The notes under the pieces: model-generated
Told to the model about the DNA's origin: nothing
Databases searched by the model: none
Seen by the model: only the letters and a program-made list of their open reading frames with translations
Source of the DNA: a virus
DNA: 32,761 nucleotides
Direction: 5' to 3' (one strand)
Virus record (IMG/VR): IMGVR_UViG_3300007735_000623
Span: 1-32,761 of that record
Position numbers and translations under genes: made by a program
In this document: positions 7,753-15,682 of the stretch, piece by piece
Position numbering within the stretch: position 1 is the first letter of the stretch
Layout of the letters: each line of letters begins with the position of its first letter

Positions 7753-8097
7753 CTACGAGGCCTTAGCAAGTTGGTAAGCTTTTTCAGATTTTCTCCCGGC
7801 TTTATTAACTGCATCCAGAGTACCCGAAACCTGAACGGTCTTTTGGATGATCTGAGTGTAGTTACCAAGACGAACGGTAGGAGACAGAGTAGCCGATGTA
7901 GCGTCTGCACCTTCAATAGCTGCGTTACCAGTCGTAGCAGCAGCTAGGCTGTCAGTCTGCCACTCATGATAAACGGCTGTAGCTTTGGTCTTGCCAATCG
8001 AACTCATGAAAGGAGTCTCAGTAGGCGAGATGTTATAGATAATGTCGGTCAAATCTTCGCGCTGACCAATCGCGCTATGTGCTGTAAATGTAGGCAT
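7753..8097 (-). CDS. Major capsid protein, N-terminal part ending at amber codon 115
   Basis: The 114 residues before the stop match the N-terminal arm and early strands of SU10-like capsid proteins: TAHSAIGQREDLTDIIYNISPTETPF, then YHEWQTDSL and RLGNYTQIIQKTVQVSGT, then the helix AGRKSEKAYQLAKAS. In intact relatives I would expect this helix to continue with Lys-Glu-Leu-Lys-Arg. Here the codon at the Lys position is TAG, and the following codons encode ELKRD in the same frame. A single-base change from AAG would explain it. The gene begins 9 nt after the scaffold gene's own TAG. As one virion cannot form without this protein, the stop must be an artefact, a variant or be suppressed. Confidence 0.85.
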   Translation of the reverse strand: MPTFTAHSAIGQREDLTDIIYNISPTETPFMSSIGKTKATAVYHEWQTDSLAAATTGNAAIEGADATSATLSPTVRLGNYTQIIQKTVQVSGTLDAVNKAGRKSEKAYQLAKAS

Positions 8098-8106
8098 GAT
8101 AATTTC

Positions 8107-9078
8107 CTATAAGAATCGTTCAAATGCTCTTGCGGCATCAGCAACCCTTCCGGTCTGCTTTGCACGCGCCTTTAATTTCTTCAGTTCTTCGTTAGAATCC
8201 CTAGGCTGAGAAACCCCCGGTTTTAATACCTTTGGAGCCTCGTTTACCTTTTTAGTAATTCCGGGCTTAGACGATACTAACTTGTCGTATTGCATCGCCT
8301 TCCATAACGCTAGAACCTGCCGAGAATCATAGATTCCCGATAACTCTTGGTCTGAAAACCCTAACTTTAGGCCAAACTCCCTCAGTTCTCGCCGAGTTAC
8401 TTCACCCTTTTGCGGATCAGCATATTCAGGTAATGCCTCTGCCAGTTTACGAGCCTCAGCCTGTATTACCTGACCAAGTTGCTCCTGACGTTCCTGCTGC
8501 TGCTGTTCTGCAATTCGCTGTCGTTCAGCTTGGACTTGAGCCAACTGCTCTTTTCTCCGCTGCTGATCCGTATATGCGATGGCATAACCGATTGGATCGT
8601 TTTCCTTTAGTGCTTCTAGGTTTTCACCTTCTGGCTGCTGATTGAGCATTTGCTCGATAATCTGCAACCGTTCTGCGTATTGGTCACGCAGATACCTAGC
8701 TTCCTCGATACGCTGCCTCTCTGCTTCTACGGCTTTGCGTTCTTCAGCTACGGCTTGCGATTTCTTTGTATAGTCTGTGCCAAGTTGATAAGACTTGATA
8801 AGCTCATCAAGGGTTACCTCACGTTCTTCACCGGCTGCTTTCACCCGGAACTTTTGAGGCTCCTCTTGCTCATCCTGCTCATCTTCTTGTTCTACCTCCG
8901 ATTCGTCATAAGACTCCTCGGATTCGGCTTCGCTATCATTGGCTTCGGCTTGGAGTTCAGGTTGTTCCTGTTCGGAGCCTTCTTCTCCACCCATAAGACC
9001 CATAATAGCGTCGGCTGCACCACCTACAGTTAACTCTGGACTACCGGAATCCGGTGTCGTTCCTTGAGTATCGCTCAT
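8107..9078 (-). CDS. Capsid scaffolding protein
   Basis: This 323-residue protein is very acidic in the first third (runs of Glu/Asp/Ser around residues 30-75). It then becomes a long charged coiled coil rich in Gln, Glu, Arg and Ala (AVAEERKAVEAERQRIEEAR and later segments). It ends in a basic tail (KLKARAKQTGRVADAARAFE), as is usual for the capsid-binding end of scaffolds. Position immediately before the capsid gene is diagnostic. The stop is TAG at 8107-8109 and forms part of the AGGA ribosome site of the capsid gene, whose ATG is only 9 nt on and in the same frame. Confidence 0.85.
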   Translation of the reverse strand: MSDTQGTTPDSGSPELTVGGAADAIMGLMGGEEGSEQEQPELQAEANDSEAESEESYDESEVEQEDEQDEQEEPQKFRVKAAGEEREVTLDELIKSYQLGTDYTKKSQAVAEERKAVEAERQRIEEARYLRDQYAERLQIIEQMLNQQPEGENLEALKENDPIGYAIAYTDQQRRKEQLAQVQAERQRIAEQQQQERQEQLGQVIQAEARKLAEALPEYADPQKGEVTRRELREFGLKLGFSDQELSGIYDSRQVLALWKAMQYDKLVSSKPGITKKVNEAPKVLKPGVSQPRDSNEELKKLKARAKQTGRVADAARAFERFL

Positions 9079-9119
9079 TTTTTCTTTCCTAAATTATATC
9101 GGGAACCGCCCGAAACGGG

Positions 9120-9350
9120 TTACAAAATCTTTAATCTTTTCTCCTCGATGAGCTTGTTCGCTGCAAGCCCTTCTAAGTAAGTCTCAACTAATTCCAATGT
9201 CCTTAACCGCATATAAGCAGTCTCTCTAGCCTGAAGATCAGAATAATCGCTAGTTGCGAACTTATTAAGTTCAGCAGTCCTAAGATCAGTCATCATTTCC
9301 TGAAAGAACTCATCTCTCAGTAGATTCTCAGCCCATTGAACTTTGTTCAT
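9120..9350 (-). CDS. Small helical protein between portal and scaffold
   Basis: The 76-residue product is predicted helical, beginning MNKVQWAENLLRDEFFQEM and containing LQARETAYMRLRTLELVETYLEGL. The start ATG 9350 overlaps the portal stop (ATGA), so translation is coupled. I recognise a general similarity to short proteins found after portal genes of T7- and SU10-like phages, where they are of unknown or head-completion function. No Cys, membrane segment or signal peptide is present. A 41-nt gap separates it from the scaffold gene; it holds only that gene's ribosome site. Confidence 0.75.
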   Translation of the reverse strand: MNKVQWAENLLRDEFFQEMMTDLRTAELNKFATSDYSDLQARETAYMRLRTLELVETYLEGLAANKLIEEKRLKIL

Positions 9351-11446
9351 GCGGTCAGATTCCCTAGCTCTTTAATAGCCTTCAGGACAATATCAGCCTG
9401 TTTCTGCCGAGTAGTCTCATCAGCCAAGTCCATCGCTAGAATAGCTTGTAGTTGCTTAACTGCCAACTCAGCCTCTCGAATCTTCATATCGGCTTCTTGC
9501 TGGCGCGTTTTCATCGCCATCTCAAGACCCTTGCGAGTGAACTCAGCCTCTAACGACTGACGTTCTAGCTGTAACTTAGCAGCCTCGATCTCTGCCTTAG
9601 CTTGGGTCTTTTCTCGCTCTACCTCAGCAAATATCTTAGTAGCCTCTGCTTGCTGATCCGGTGAAGGTGGCTGTGGCTGAGACAACTGAGCATTTAACTC
9701 AGGAGGAATCTCGTTAAGGAAAGCATTAGCGTCCTTGAAACCAGCCGATTCAATCAGTCGTGCCAATGTATCCCGATACTGAGCCACGCTAACCAACGGA
9801 TTACTAGGGCCAAACTGAGTCAAAATCTGTTCCTGCTTGGCTAGAATCATTTGCAACATCGCTAACTTCTGCTCACGGTCACCAGACCCTAAACCCACGT
9901 TTATGCTTACGTCGTACTCGTTAGTCCATGTTCTCGGATCAAACGTCACAAACTTGCCACGCATACGGACAATCTTTGCCTGATCCTGATACTTGCCTAG
10001 CAAGTGCAGAATCCCCTTGAACAGCGACTTTACGCCTGTCTCAGCAAAGATTCGTGCTATCAACTCCAGCTTGCCAGAGTTCGACTTCATCATCGCGGCA
10101 ATAGCCGTAGCCGACACATTATTCAGCACATCTGGATCAAGACCCTGTTGCTGGTCGCTAACACCAGTACGTTTAGCCTGTACACCATCCATATACTCAA
10201 GCATTGGGAAAGCCTGAGCCGTTACCGCTGGAACCTCAATAGGCGTAATAGCACCAGCAGACTTCATCCGTACAACACCACCCGGCGTAGCATTTAGAAC
10301 GTCATCTAGATTCACCTGACCATCAACCACGCCAATACGCGCATTGTTTGTCAGATACAGGTTATCCAGCATCTGTCTCGTTACTGTGGACTTGATTAGC
10401 TGGATGTCCATCGTCCGGTCTGCCAATGACTGCCCAAAAAACTTGTGCGGAATCGGGATAGGACAGAGACTATGAAACGGAATCAGATCACATTCTTCGT
10501 CATCTAGGATTTCGTTGCCAGAGTAGATATATTTACGCAACTCGGCAATACCATCACCGTTAGCGTCAATGTAGATATAGACCTCGTAAACCTCGACCAC
10601 CTGCATCGCCGGATCAAGACTAATGTTCTCATCAGGCTGCTCACCCTGAGAAAAACGAGCTACTCGTTCAGTCGTGTACTGAAGGTCATCATAGCTTGGA
10701 AGGCCATCCACCACGTCTTTATCAAAGCCCATAGCTATCAATTCGCTACGGGTCATTAGCTTTCTATGCGCTACAAACGGACTATCTTCAATCGATCTTG
10801 CTGACTTGCTAATCAGGAATTCTTCTGGTGGCACGTTCTCAATCTTGACGCAGCCGTATTTCTTGGACTTCTTGACCTTGACCGAGTACATCGGAATCTG
10901 GATCGGCATCCCCATCGGGTCAACGCCACCATCTATGAACTCTACGTTCTGGCTAGTTACCTCAATGGCAGGATCACTCAGCAACAGGGCTAACTCATCC
11001 TCGGTCAGATTCTTGTAGGTTTCCTTGTTGACATCTTCCTGCGCTTCCCAATACGCCTTGACCACGCCAACCTTCATCATTAGCGCGTCTTTGAACCAGT
11101 TATGCAGGATGATTAAACCGTCATTCTCGCGGTAAAAGACCCAATTACAGTAGTCTGTAGCCTGTTTAGCAGATTCCTCATCGTCAAGAGTTCTTGGCTC
11201 AAAAGAAACAATATCCTCGGTAGTCGTAAAGACTCGGATAAGTTGCGGCAATGCACCGTCGATAGCCTCAGCTACCTCACCAGTAACAATCTGGCTGCGA
11301 CCTTCTACCTCGTTGCCATAGGGATAACGTAGGTAATACTCCAACGCTTTAGCACGCTGGTCGGTAGTCTCTGTATCTACGTACCCAATAGCATTATCTA
11401 TCTCGTTCTCGATAATGCCTTTGATTTGGCCTTCGTCCATCTTCAT
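9347..11446 (-). CDS. Portal protein
   Basis: At 699 residues this has the expected size for a portal of the P22/SU10 type, which forms the dodecameric DNA-packaging ring. It begins with an Asp/Glu-rich helix, then RAKALEYYLRYPYGNEVEGRS, a motif common to this portal class, followed by GEVAEAIDGALPQLIRVF. The central portion contains the wing and stem (FFGQSLADRTMDIQ; QQGLDPDVLNN), and the last 150 residues form a long Gln/Glu/Lys/Ala coiled coil resembling a barrel. It lies directly after TerL with a 23-nt gap and overlaps the next gene. ATG 11440 is a possible alternative start. Confidence 0.9.
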   Translation of the reverse strand: MKMDEGQIKGIIENEIDNAIGYVDTETTDQRAKALEYYLRYPYGNEVEGRSQIVTGEVAEAIDGALPQLIRVFTTTEDIVSFEPRTLDDEESAKQATDYCNWVFYRENDGLIILHNWFKDALMMKVGVVKAYWEAQEDVNKETYKNLTEDELALLLSDPAIEVTSQNVEFIDGGVDPMGMPIQIPMYSVKVKKSKKYGCVKIENVPPEEFLISKSARSIEDSPFVAHRKLMTRSELIAMGFDKDVVDGLPSYDDLQYTTERVARFSQGEQPDENISLDPAMQVVEVYEVYIYIDANGDGIAELRKYIYSGNEILDDEECDLIPFHSLCPIPIPHKFFGQSLADRTMDIQLIKSTVTRQMLDNLYLTNNARIGVVDGQVNLDDVLNATPGGVVRMKSAGAITPIEVPAVTAQAFPMLEYMDGVQAKRTGVSDQQQGLDPDVLNNVSATAIAAMMKSNSGKLELIARIFAETGVKSLFKGILHLLGKYQDQAKIVRMRGKFVTFDPRTWTNEYDVSINVGLGSGDREQKLAMLQMILAKQEQILTQFGPSNPLVSVAQYRDTLARLIESAGFKDANAFLNEIPPELNAQLSQPQPPSPDQQAEATKIFAEVEREKTQAKAEIEAAKLQLERQSLEAEFTRKGLEMAMKTRQQEADMKIREAELAVKQLQAILAMDLADETTRQKQADIVLKAIKELGNLTA

Positions 11447-11469
11447 AGCAAACCCCTATGTTTTGCTAA

Positions 11470-12726
11470 TTATACAATCCATTTGGTCGAAATTGGCAAT
11501 GCTGACTGCCATGAAGAATCAGTCTCGTCAAGCCCTATCGCTAAGTAACGGAAAGCGTCTGAAGCATGGCTAGAATAATCGTGTAACGGCTTCTCATAAA
11601 ATATCTGCCTACGCTCGTCATGCTCCCTGCGGTAGTTCCTTAGCGCGTTAAGCCCGTTCTTGGTTCTCGTGTGGAACCAGCATCTCGGCAACATCCGTCG
11701 CACAGCCTGTATCCCGTCAGCTACGCTAAGCCTTGGCGCAATCCTAATATCTAGCCCTGCTTCCTCTAATACTTCCTTGCGGCTCTTTCCTGTGCCTAGC
11801 TCTCGCACTTGTACGTCGTGCGGCAATATCTGGCTAAATTTCTCGTAATCGTTATCTCTTAGCCAACCTACGTACCAGTCCAGACCTACCCCATGATTCT
11901 CCACGTAATCGATTAGTCGAACTTCCTTTCCAGCCAGTTGAGCAACCCATATAGAAGTTGAGTCACCCATTCCAAGATCCCATGCAGCGTAGCTACGACA
12001 CAGACCGTCAACAGGAAAATCACTAATACGACCGTCCATTTCAAGATCGTTAATAATCTTGCCATAGTAGGAACCCTCGACAGCAGCGTTAAAACTACAC
12101 TCGAATTCCTGATTGTACTTGTCTTCGCCCATCTCTCGATAGGCAGCCTTTAGTTCTGAGTCAGGTAGAACTCCGGTCTGGCTAGCCTTGAACTCAAGAT
12201 ATTTCCATCCCGGTTCAGCCTTAGCTCTGTCGGCTAAAGTGGCGAAATGGTTATTCCCGCGAGGAGTACCAATGAACAAACACCAGCCAAGACGATCTGC
12301 CAAAGCTGGACGTAGGATTTCATTCCAAATCTTAGGGTTCTGGTCACCAATCTCGTCGAGACAAACTCCGTCGTAATACTGACCGCGCAGAGAATCGGGA
12401 TTATCAGACCCATAAAGACTAACGCGACGCCCATAGAAATCAACCCGTAACTCAGCAATGTTGACAGTTGCATTTAGTGGTCTCGTGTATTCCAGCAGAT
12501 AATCCCAAGCAATACGTTTAGCCTGACCGTATGTTGGAGCTATGTAAGCAAACCGAGGATTCGGCTTGTCACACTCTATGGCTGACTTGATTAGATGATT
12601 GATCGCTGCGACAGTCTTGCCAAATCGTCTGTGCATAACTCCGACAACGAAACGATGGGTGTCTAAAGCCTCATGCAACTCTACCTGATGAACTCTAGGT
12701 GTGTACGGTATAACGATCTCTGTCAT
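11470..12726 (-). CDS. terL: Terminase large subunit
   Basis: Packaging motor ATPase and headful nuclease, 418 residues from ATG 12726. The Walker A variant HRRFGKT lies at residues 32-38, the Walker B-like segment YDGVCLDEI follows, and the coupling motif is IGTPRG. The nuclease half has WDLGMGDSTSIW (first acidic residue) and, near the C-terminus, HASDAFRYL with its conserved Asp, both features of the RNase H-fold nuclease. I chose ATG 12726 because it overlaps the stop of the 29-residue upstream gene (ATGA); a GTG at 12756 would add ten residues. It is followed by the portal gene. The class resembles P22/SU10-like headful terminases. Confidence 0.92.
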   Translation of the reverse strand: MTEIVIPYTPRVHQVELHEALDTHRFVVGVMHRRFGKTVAAINHLIKSAIECDKPNPRFAYIAPTYGQAKRIAWDYLLEYTRPLNATVNIAELRVDFYGRRVSLYGSDNPDSLRGQYYDGVCLDEIGDQNPKIWNEILRPALADRLGWCLFIGTPRGNNHFATLADRAKAEPGWKYLEFKASQTGVLPDSELKAAYREMGEDKYNQEFECSFNAAVEGSYYGKIINDLEMDGRISDFPVDGLCRSYAAWDLGMGDSTSIWVAQLAGKEVRLIDYVENHGVGLDWYVGWLRDNDYEKFSQILPHDVQVRELGTGKSRKEVLEEAGLDIRIAPRLSVADGIQAVRRMLPRCWFHTRTKNGLNALRNYRREHDERRQIFYEKPLHDYSSHASDAFRYLAIGLDETDSSWQSALPISTKWIV

Positions 12727-12812
12727 GCAGTCTTTTGATACCCGCAGTTCAGACACTTGCTATTGACCAGAAATGCGCTGCACATAGGGCAGTTCGTAGG
12801 CTTGTAACTCAT
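12723..12812 (-). CDS. 29-residue double-CxxC zinc-ribbon microprotein
   Basis: This tiny frame begins at ATG 12812, overlapping the TerS stop (ATGA), and ends in TGA at 12723-12725, overlapping the TerL ATG. It encodes two CxxC knuckles separated by eight residues (NCPMCSAFL, then SKCLNCGY), the spacing of a rubredoxin-type zinc ribbon. The double ATGA coupling and the four cysteines argue strongly that it is translated. The role is unknown; a zinc-bound cofactor between the two terminase subunits could act in packaging or be a DNA- or RNA-binding adaptor. No relative is recognised by name. Confidence 0.7.
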   Translation of the reverse strand: MSYKPTNCPMCSAFLVNSKCLNCGYQKTA

Positions 12813-13114
12813 TTCTTCCCTCCCCACTTGATAACCATCTCCTGAGCTTCCCCATCCTTGCCCGTTACCTCTGTCCTAGCCAGCTTAGGCACATGGTACT
12901 CACACAGCTTGTTCATTAGGTCTAGAGCCTTGTATGGATCGTCTTTAGCCACCTGTGTTAGCCATTCATCCATGTTCTCGACATTACGCTCTAGTAGCCT
13001 TGCAATAGCTTCCTTAACGATACTTGTGGACTTATTAGGCACTCCTTTAGGTCTACCCGGACCTGCTAGTCCTTCTCCGATTTTTTGTGTTTCTTTAACA
13101 GAATTTGTTTCCAT
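12809..13114 (-). CDS. terS: Terminase small subunit-like protein
   Basis: The 101-residue product sits directly before TerL. It contains a basic motif GPGRPKGVPNKST typical of the N-terminal arm of TerS/DUF5681-like proteins, then helices SIVKEAIARLLERN and ENMDEWLTQVAKDDPYKALDLMNKLCEY, ending in a charged region KWGGKK. TerS recognises the packaging site and recruits TerL. The size is a little short for TerS, and no classical HTH is obvious, so the call relies on position and the GRPKG-NK motif. A ribosome site AGAGGA lies 9 nt before ATG 13114. Confidence 0.7.
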   Translation of the reverse strand: METNSVKETQKIGEGLAGPGRPKGVPNKSTSIVKEAIARLLERNVENMDEWLTQVAKDDPYKALDLMNKLCEYHVPKLARTEVTGKDGEAQEMVIKWGGKK

Positions 13115-13141
13115 TTTTGCACTATCCTCTGGATGTCATGC

Positions 13142-14482
13142 TTACTTCTTTGGTTTCTTCTCTTGCTTTTTTGGCAATTCTACTTGAGTTGATCCTATTA
13201 GTCCTACTGGCAATCCTGCTGCCAGAATGTCTGTCGATCCCATCTTAGCTGGATCGAACTGAGCAAACTTAGACCGTATTTGAGATGGGTTGAATACTAC
13301 GCCTACATCAATCAGTTTTGCTGTTCCTGCTCCCGGATCATAAGTATTTCTCATAATCAACGCATCATGCCCACCAGCTTTAGCCTGAGCCACAAGGTCT
13401 GCGTAAGTCTGATCCCTATATGCACTACCTTTAAAGTCGTAAACCATCGGATTCTTATACCGCAACGCTATAGGTAAAACATTTGCCCCACTCTGAACAT
13501 CTAGGGCTAATCTTTCGGCTGTTACAGACTTGTACTTATCAATGGCATTTACTACGTCAGCAGCTTTGTCTTTTCCTAATTTATTTATTAGTTCTTTTTT
13601 AACAGTTTCTAGTTGTGCAGGATTGTTATACCAGCCGTATCCCATCAATTTTTTAAATGCCGCATCTGACGCTTCTGCTTCAGACTGAGACATTGGCTTG
13701 TTATACCAAGCATCTTGTATTTTAGATAACATCATATCGCGGGCATCGCCATGTTTAGCAACTAACGACTGAGCTTGGTTCATTCGTTTTGTTTCTAACT
13801 CCTCAGCAATTTGTATCTGCTTTTCATATTCTGACCAATTTCTATTTTTTTCAGCAGCGGCTGCTTTACGCATTGCTTCTCGGTATTCTCTACTTCCACC
13901 AATCTGAGCATATCCTGATGCTTGATCCGCACCATGACCTTTCATTGAAACCGTATTCATGGCTTCAATTTCTGCGTCTGACTTACCCAATCTTTTCAAG
14001 AAAGCAATAGTATCTGGATCGTTAGATTTGCGAGTCATCTCCTTTGGTGGAGCAATCGGGTCTCTAGCAAAGAAAAACCCTTGTTTTGCACTAGCAGCAC
14101 CCGTAGCCTCACCAAGTAAATCTGGCTTAAATTCCTTAATATCTCCTGTCGTGCCGTGATACCAACCAGTATCGTAACCCTGCTCTAACATCCTTTGCTC
14201 TGGTGTACCTAACAAACCTGATGCAACTTTAGGAGTCTTGATGCTGCTCTGGAACTGAGCTAGATCAAATAGCTTCTGATAGTACGGAGTCTGCGTTATA
14301 TCCCCACCAGCTTGCTGAACAGCACGATACTGCTGCTCCTCTGCCCTAGTAGGCAAATATCTAGCCGTAGTCTGAGTTAGCCATTCCTGCGGATTACTCG
14401 CAAGCAAGCCAAGACCAGCCTTAGCAGCCTGTTTCTGTCTGTCAATCGCGCCTAATGCGCTAGAAAGTAATCCGTCAGCCAT
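13142..14482 (-). CDS. ADP-ribosyltransferase-like (ART-PolyVal-type) protein in the packaging module
   Basis: At 446 residues this resembles phage polyvalent proteins with an ART fold. Residues 107-112 read WYHGTT, the NAD-binding His-containing strand; residues 133-140 read KQGFFFAR, matching the second strand; and a C-terminal block has LRYKNPMVYDF, GGHDALIMRN, then VVFNPSQIRS (residues about 396-403), a strand-turn region of this class. The region between is helical and Lys/Gln-rich (about 160-300). The catalytic Glu cannot be pinned down. Proteins of this kind may be injected with DNA and modify host proteins, like T4 Alt; that role is inference. It ends in a Lys-rich tail (KKQEKKPKK). 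Confidence 0.65.
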   Translation of the reverse strand: MADGLLSSALGAIDRQKQAAKAGLGLLASNPQEWLTQTTARYLPTRAEEQQYRAVQQAGGDITQTPYYQKLFDLAQFQSSIKTPKVASGLLGTPEQRMLEQGYDTGWYHGTTGDIKEFKPDLLGEATGAASAKQGFFFARDPIAPPKEMTRKSNDPDTIAFLKRLGKSDAEIEAMNTVSMKGHGADQASGYAQIGGSREYREAMRKAAAAEKNRNWSEYEKQIQIAEELETKRMNQAQSLVAKHGDARDMMLSKIQDAWYNKPMSQSEAEASDAAFKKLMGYGWYNNPAQLETVKKELINKLGKDKAADVVNAIDKYKSVTAERLALDVQSGANVLPIALRYKNPMVYDFKGSAYRDQTYADLVAQAKAGGHDALIMRNTYDPGAGTAKLIDVGVVFNPSQIRSKFAQFDPAKMGSTDILAAGLPVGLIGSTQVELPKKQEKKPKK

Positions 14483-15176
14483 AGATAGCCTCGTACATAT
14501 CAGGACGGTTCTCTTTTATCCACGCCCTAGGTTCCTCATGGCATTTCTGGTAATCCATCCCCACTGTCTGACTTCCAGCATGATGAACATACGCCCTGCT
14601 TACGAAATGCCTAAATCCCGCTTCTTGCAGGTCATGGCAAATTATATTATCTGAATACCAATTAGTGCTAGGAAACTTTGCCGTATCCCATGCCTCTCTA
14701 GTTATGGTGGCAAATATTGGTGCTATCACCTGAGTTTCTTTGATGAAATTTTCATGGCTCCATCTCACCCCAACCCTACCGCCACCTTCAAATCTAATAT
14801 TCTGGTCTGGCAACACATAGTCGCTTCTTGCGCCCAAAAATCCTATTTTTTGAGCATTATCCTCAAGAATCCGCTTATCCTCGCCCAATAACTCAATAGT
14901 TTGGGGATTCAGTACGACATCATCGTTAGCCACAATCAATGAATCGACTGCGACCCTTCCAAAAACGTCGCTGATGGCTTCATTATATGAGTCTCCAAAA
15001 TTTCTACCAGTATTGGGTCGGACGATAACATTGGGCAAGATCCGCTTGAATCTCTCTCCTCGGCTAATGTCAACGCTATAAACGTAAACCGGGGTGGTAG
15101 GTGCATATATCTTTATGCTTTCCAGCAATACCGAGATACCCGGATTGCTTACGTGACAAATGACTATGGCTTGCAT
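14475..15176 (-). CDS. Glycosyltransferase family 2-like protein
   Basis: The 233-residue product from ATG 15176 starts with MQAIVICHVSNPGI, a Rossmann-type strand typical of GT2 enzymes, then RPNTGRNFGDSYNEAI, a recognised ribose/base-binding block. The acidic metal motif is in IVANDDVVLN at about residues 82-90. Later come GFLGARSDYV and VHHAGSQT near the C-terminus, which agree with GT2-like transferases. Donor and acceptor are unknown. ATG 15176 overlaps the methyltransferase's end by 13 nt; a TTG at 15185 is possible. It overlaps the next gene by 8 nt, making a coupled pair with the methyltransferase. Confidence 0.75.
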   Translation of the reverse strand: MQAIVICHVSNPGISVLLESIKIYAPTTPVYVYSVDISRGERFKRILPNVIVRPNTGRNFGDSYNEAISDVFGRVAVDSLIVANDDVVLNPQTIELLGEDKRILEDNAQKIGFLGARSDYVLPDQNIRFEGGGRVGVRWSHENFIKETQVIAPIFATITREAWDTAKFPSTNWYSDNIICHDLQEAGFRHFVSRAYVHHAGSQTVGMDYQKCHEEPRAWIKENRPDMYEAIYG

Positions 15177-15682
15177 AAGCCCCAAAAATATAAGTCTGCC
15201 GGACTAAAGTTACTGCTGAACTCGTAATGTAGGAACTTGTCCATGTCGCAGTTTTGCAAGAAATCCTGTTCCGTTAGGTTTTGGTAGTAATCACCGCAAA
15301 ATGGCGCATCCTCTGGACTTGTACGCCTCGTTCCATGCTCAGGTCTGCCAGTCGTAGCACAGGTCATGATGACGATCCCTGATGTCATCCTAGCCATGTT
15401 CTCGAACGTCTTTACCCACTCAGGATTATGCTCGAAACACTCACAGGATATTGCGACGTTGAAACTCTTGTCAGGAAAGTCTAATTCCTCTCCCTTAGCG
15501 ACAATGTCAACACCTTTGCCCTCGCCGAGATCAACCCCAAGATATTCACAGTTCTCAAAGAACTGCCGGACTGAACCGTTAATGTCCAGACTACCTATCT
15601 CTAGGACTTTCTTACCGGAAAAGAATTGCGGAAAGCGACGCTTAACCATCGCTACAAAGTCTAGCTGACTCTGATGGCTCAC
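15164..15682 (-). CDS. SAM-dependent methyltransferase (class I)
   Basis: This 172-residue protein has motif I VLEIGSLDING, the SAM-binding Gly-rich strand, near residues 25-36, followed by YLGVDLGEGKGVD, then the acidic loop EELDFPDKSFN and SCECFEHNPEW, which match motifs II-IV of methyltransferases acting on small molecules or sugars. The C-terminus ends in LYFWGLCKP. It starts at GTG 15682, overlapping the upstream stop (GTGA), and ends in TAG, an example of a real amber stop in this phage. Adjacency to the glycosyltransferase suggests that the pair decorates a glycan; the substrate is inference. Confidence 0.8.
   Translation of the reverse strand: MSHQSQLDFVAMVKRRFPQFFSGKKVLEIGSLDINGSVRQFFENCEYLGVDLGEGKGVDIVAKGEELDFPDKSFNVAISCECFEHNPEWVKTFENMARMTSGIVIMTCATTGRPEHGTRRTSPEDAPFCGDYYQNLTEQDFLQNCDMDKFLHYEFSSNFSPADLYFWGLCKP

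Noticed and set aside
8650-9033. 127-residue hydrophobic plus-strand ORF
   Set aside because: It is the antisense of the acidic, Glu-rich scaffold gene, whose GAA/GAG codons read as Phe/Leu codons on the other strand. The apparent membrane segments are an artefact.
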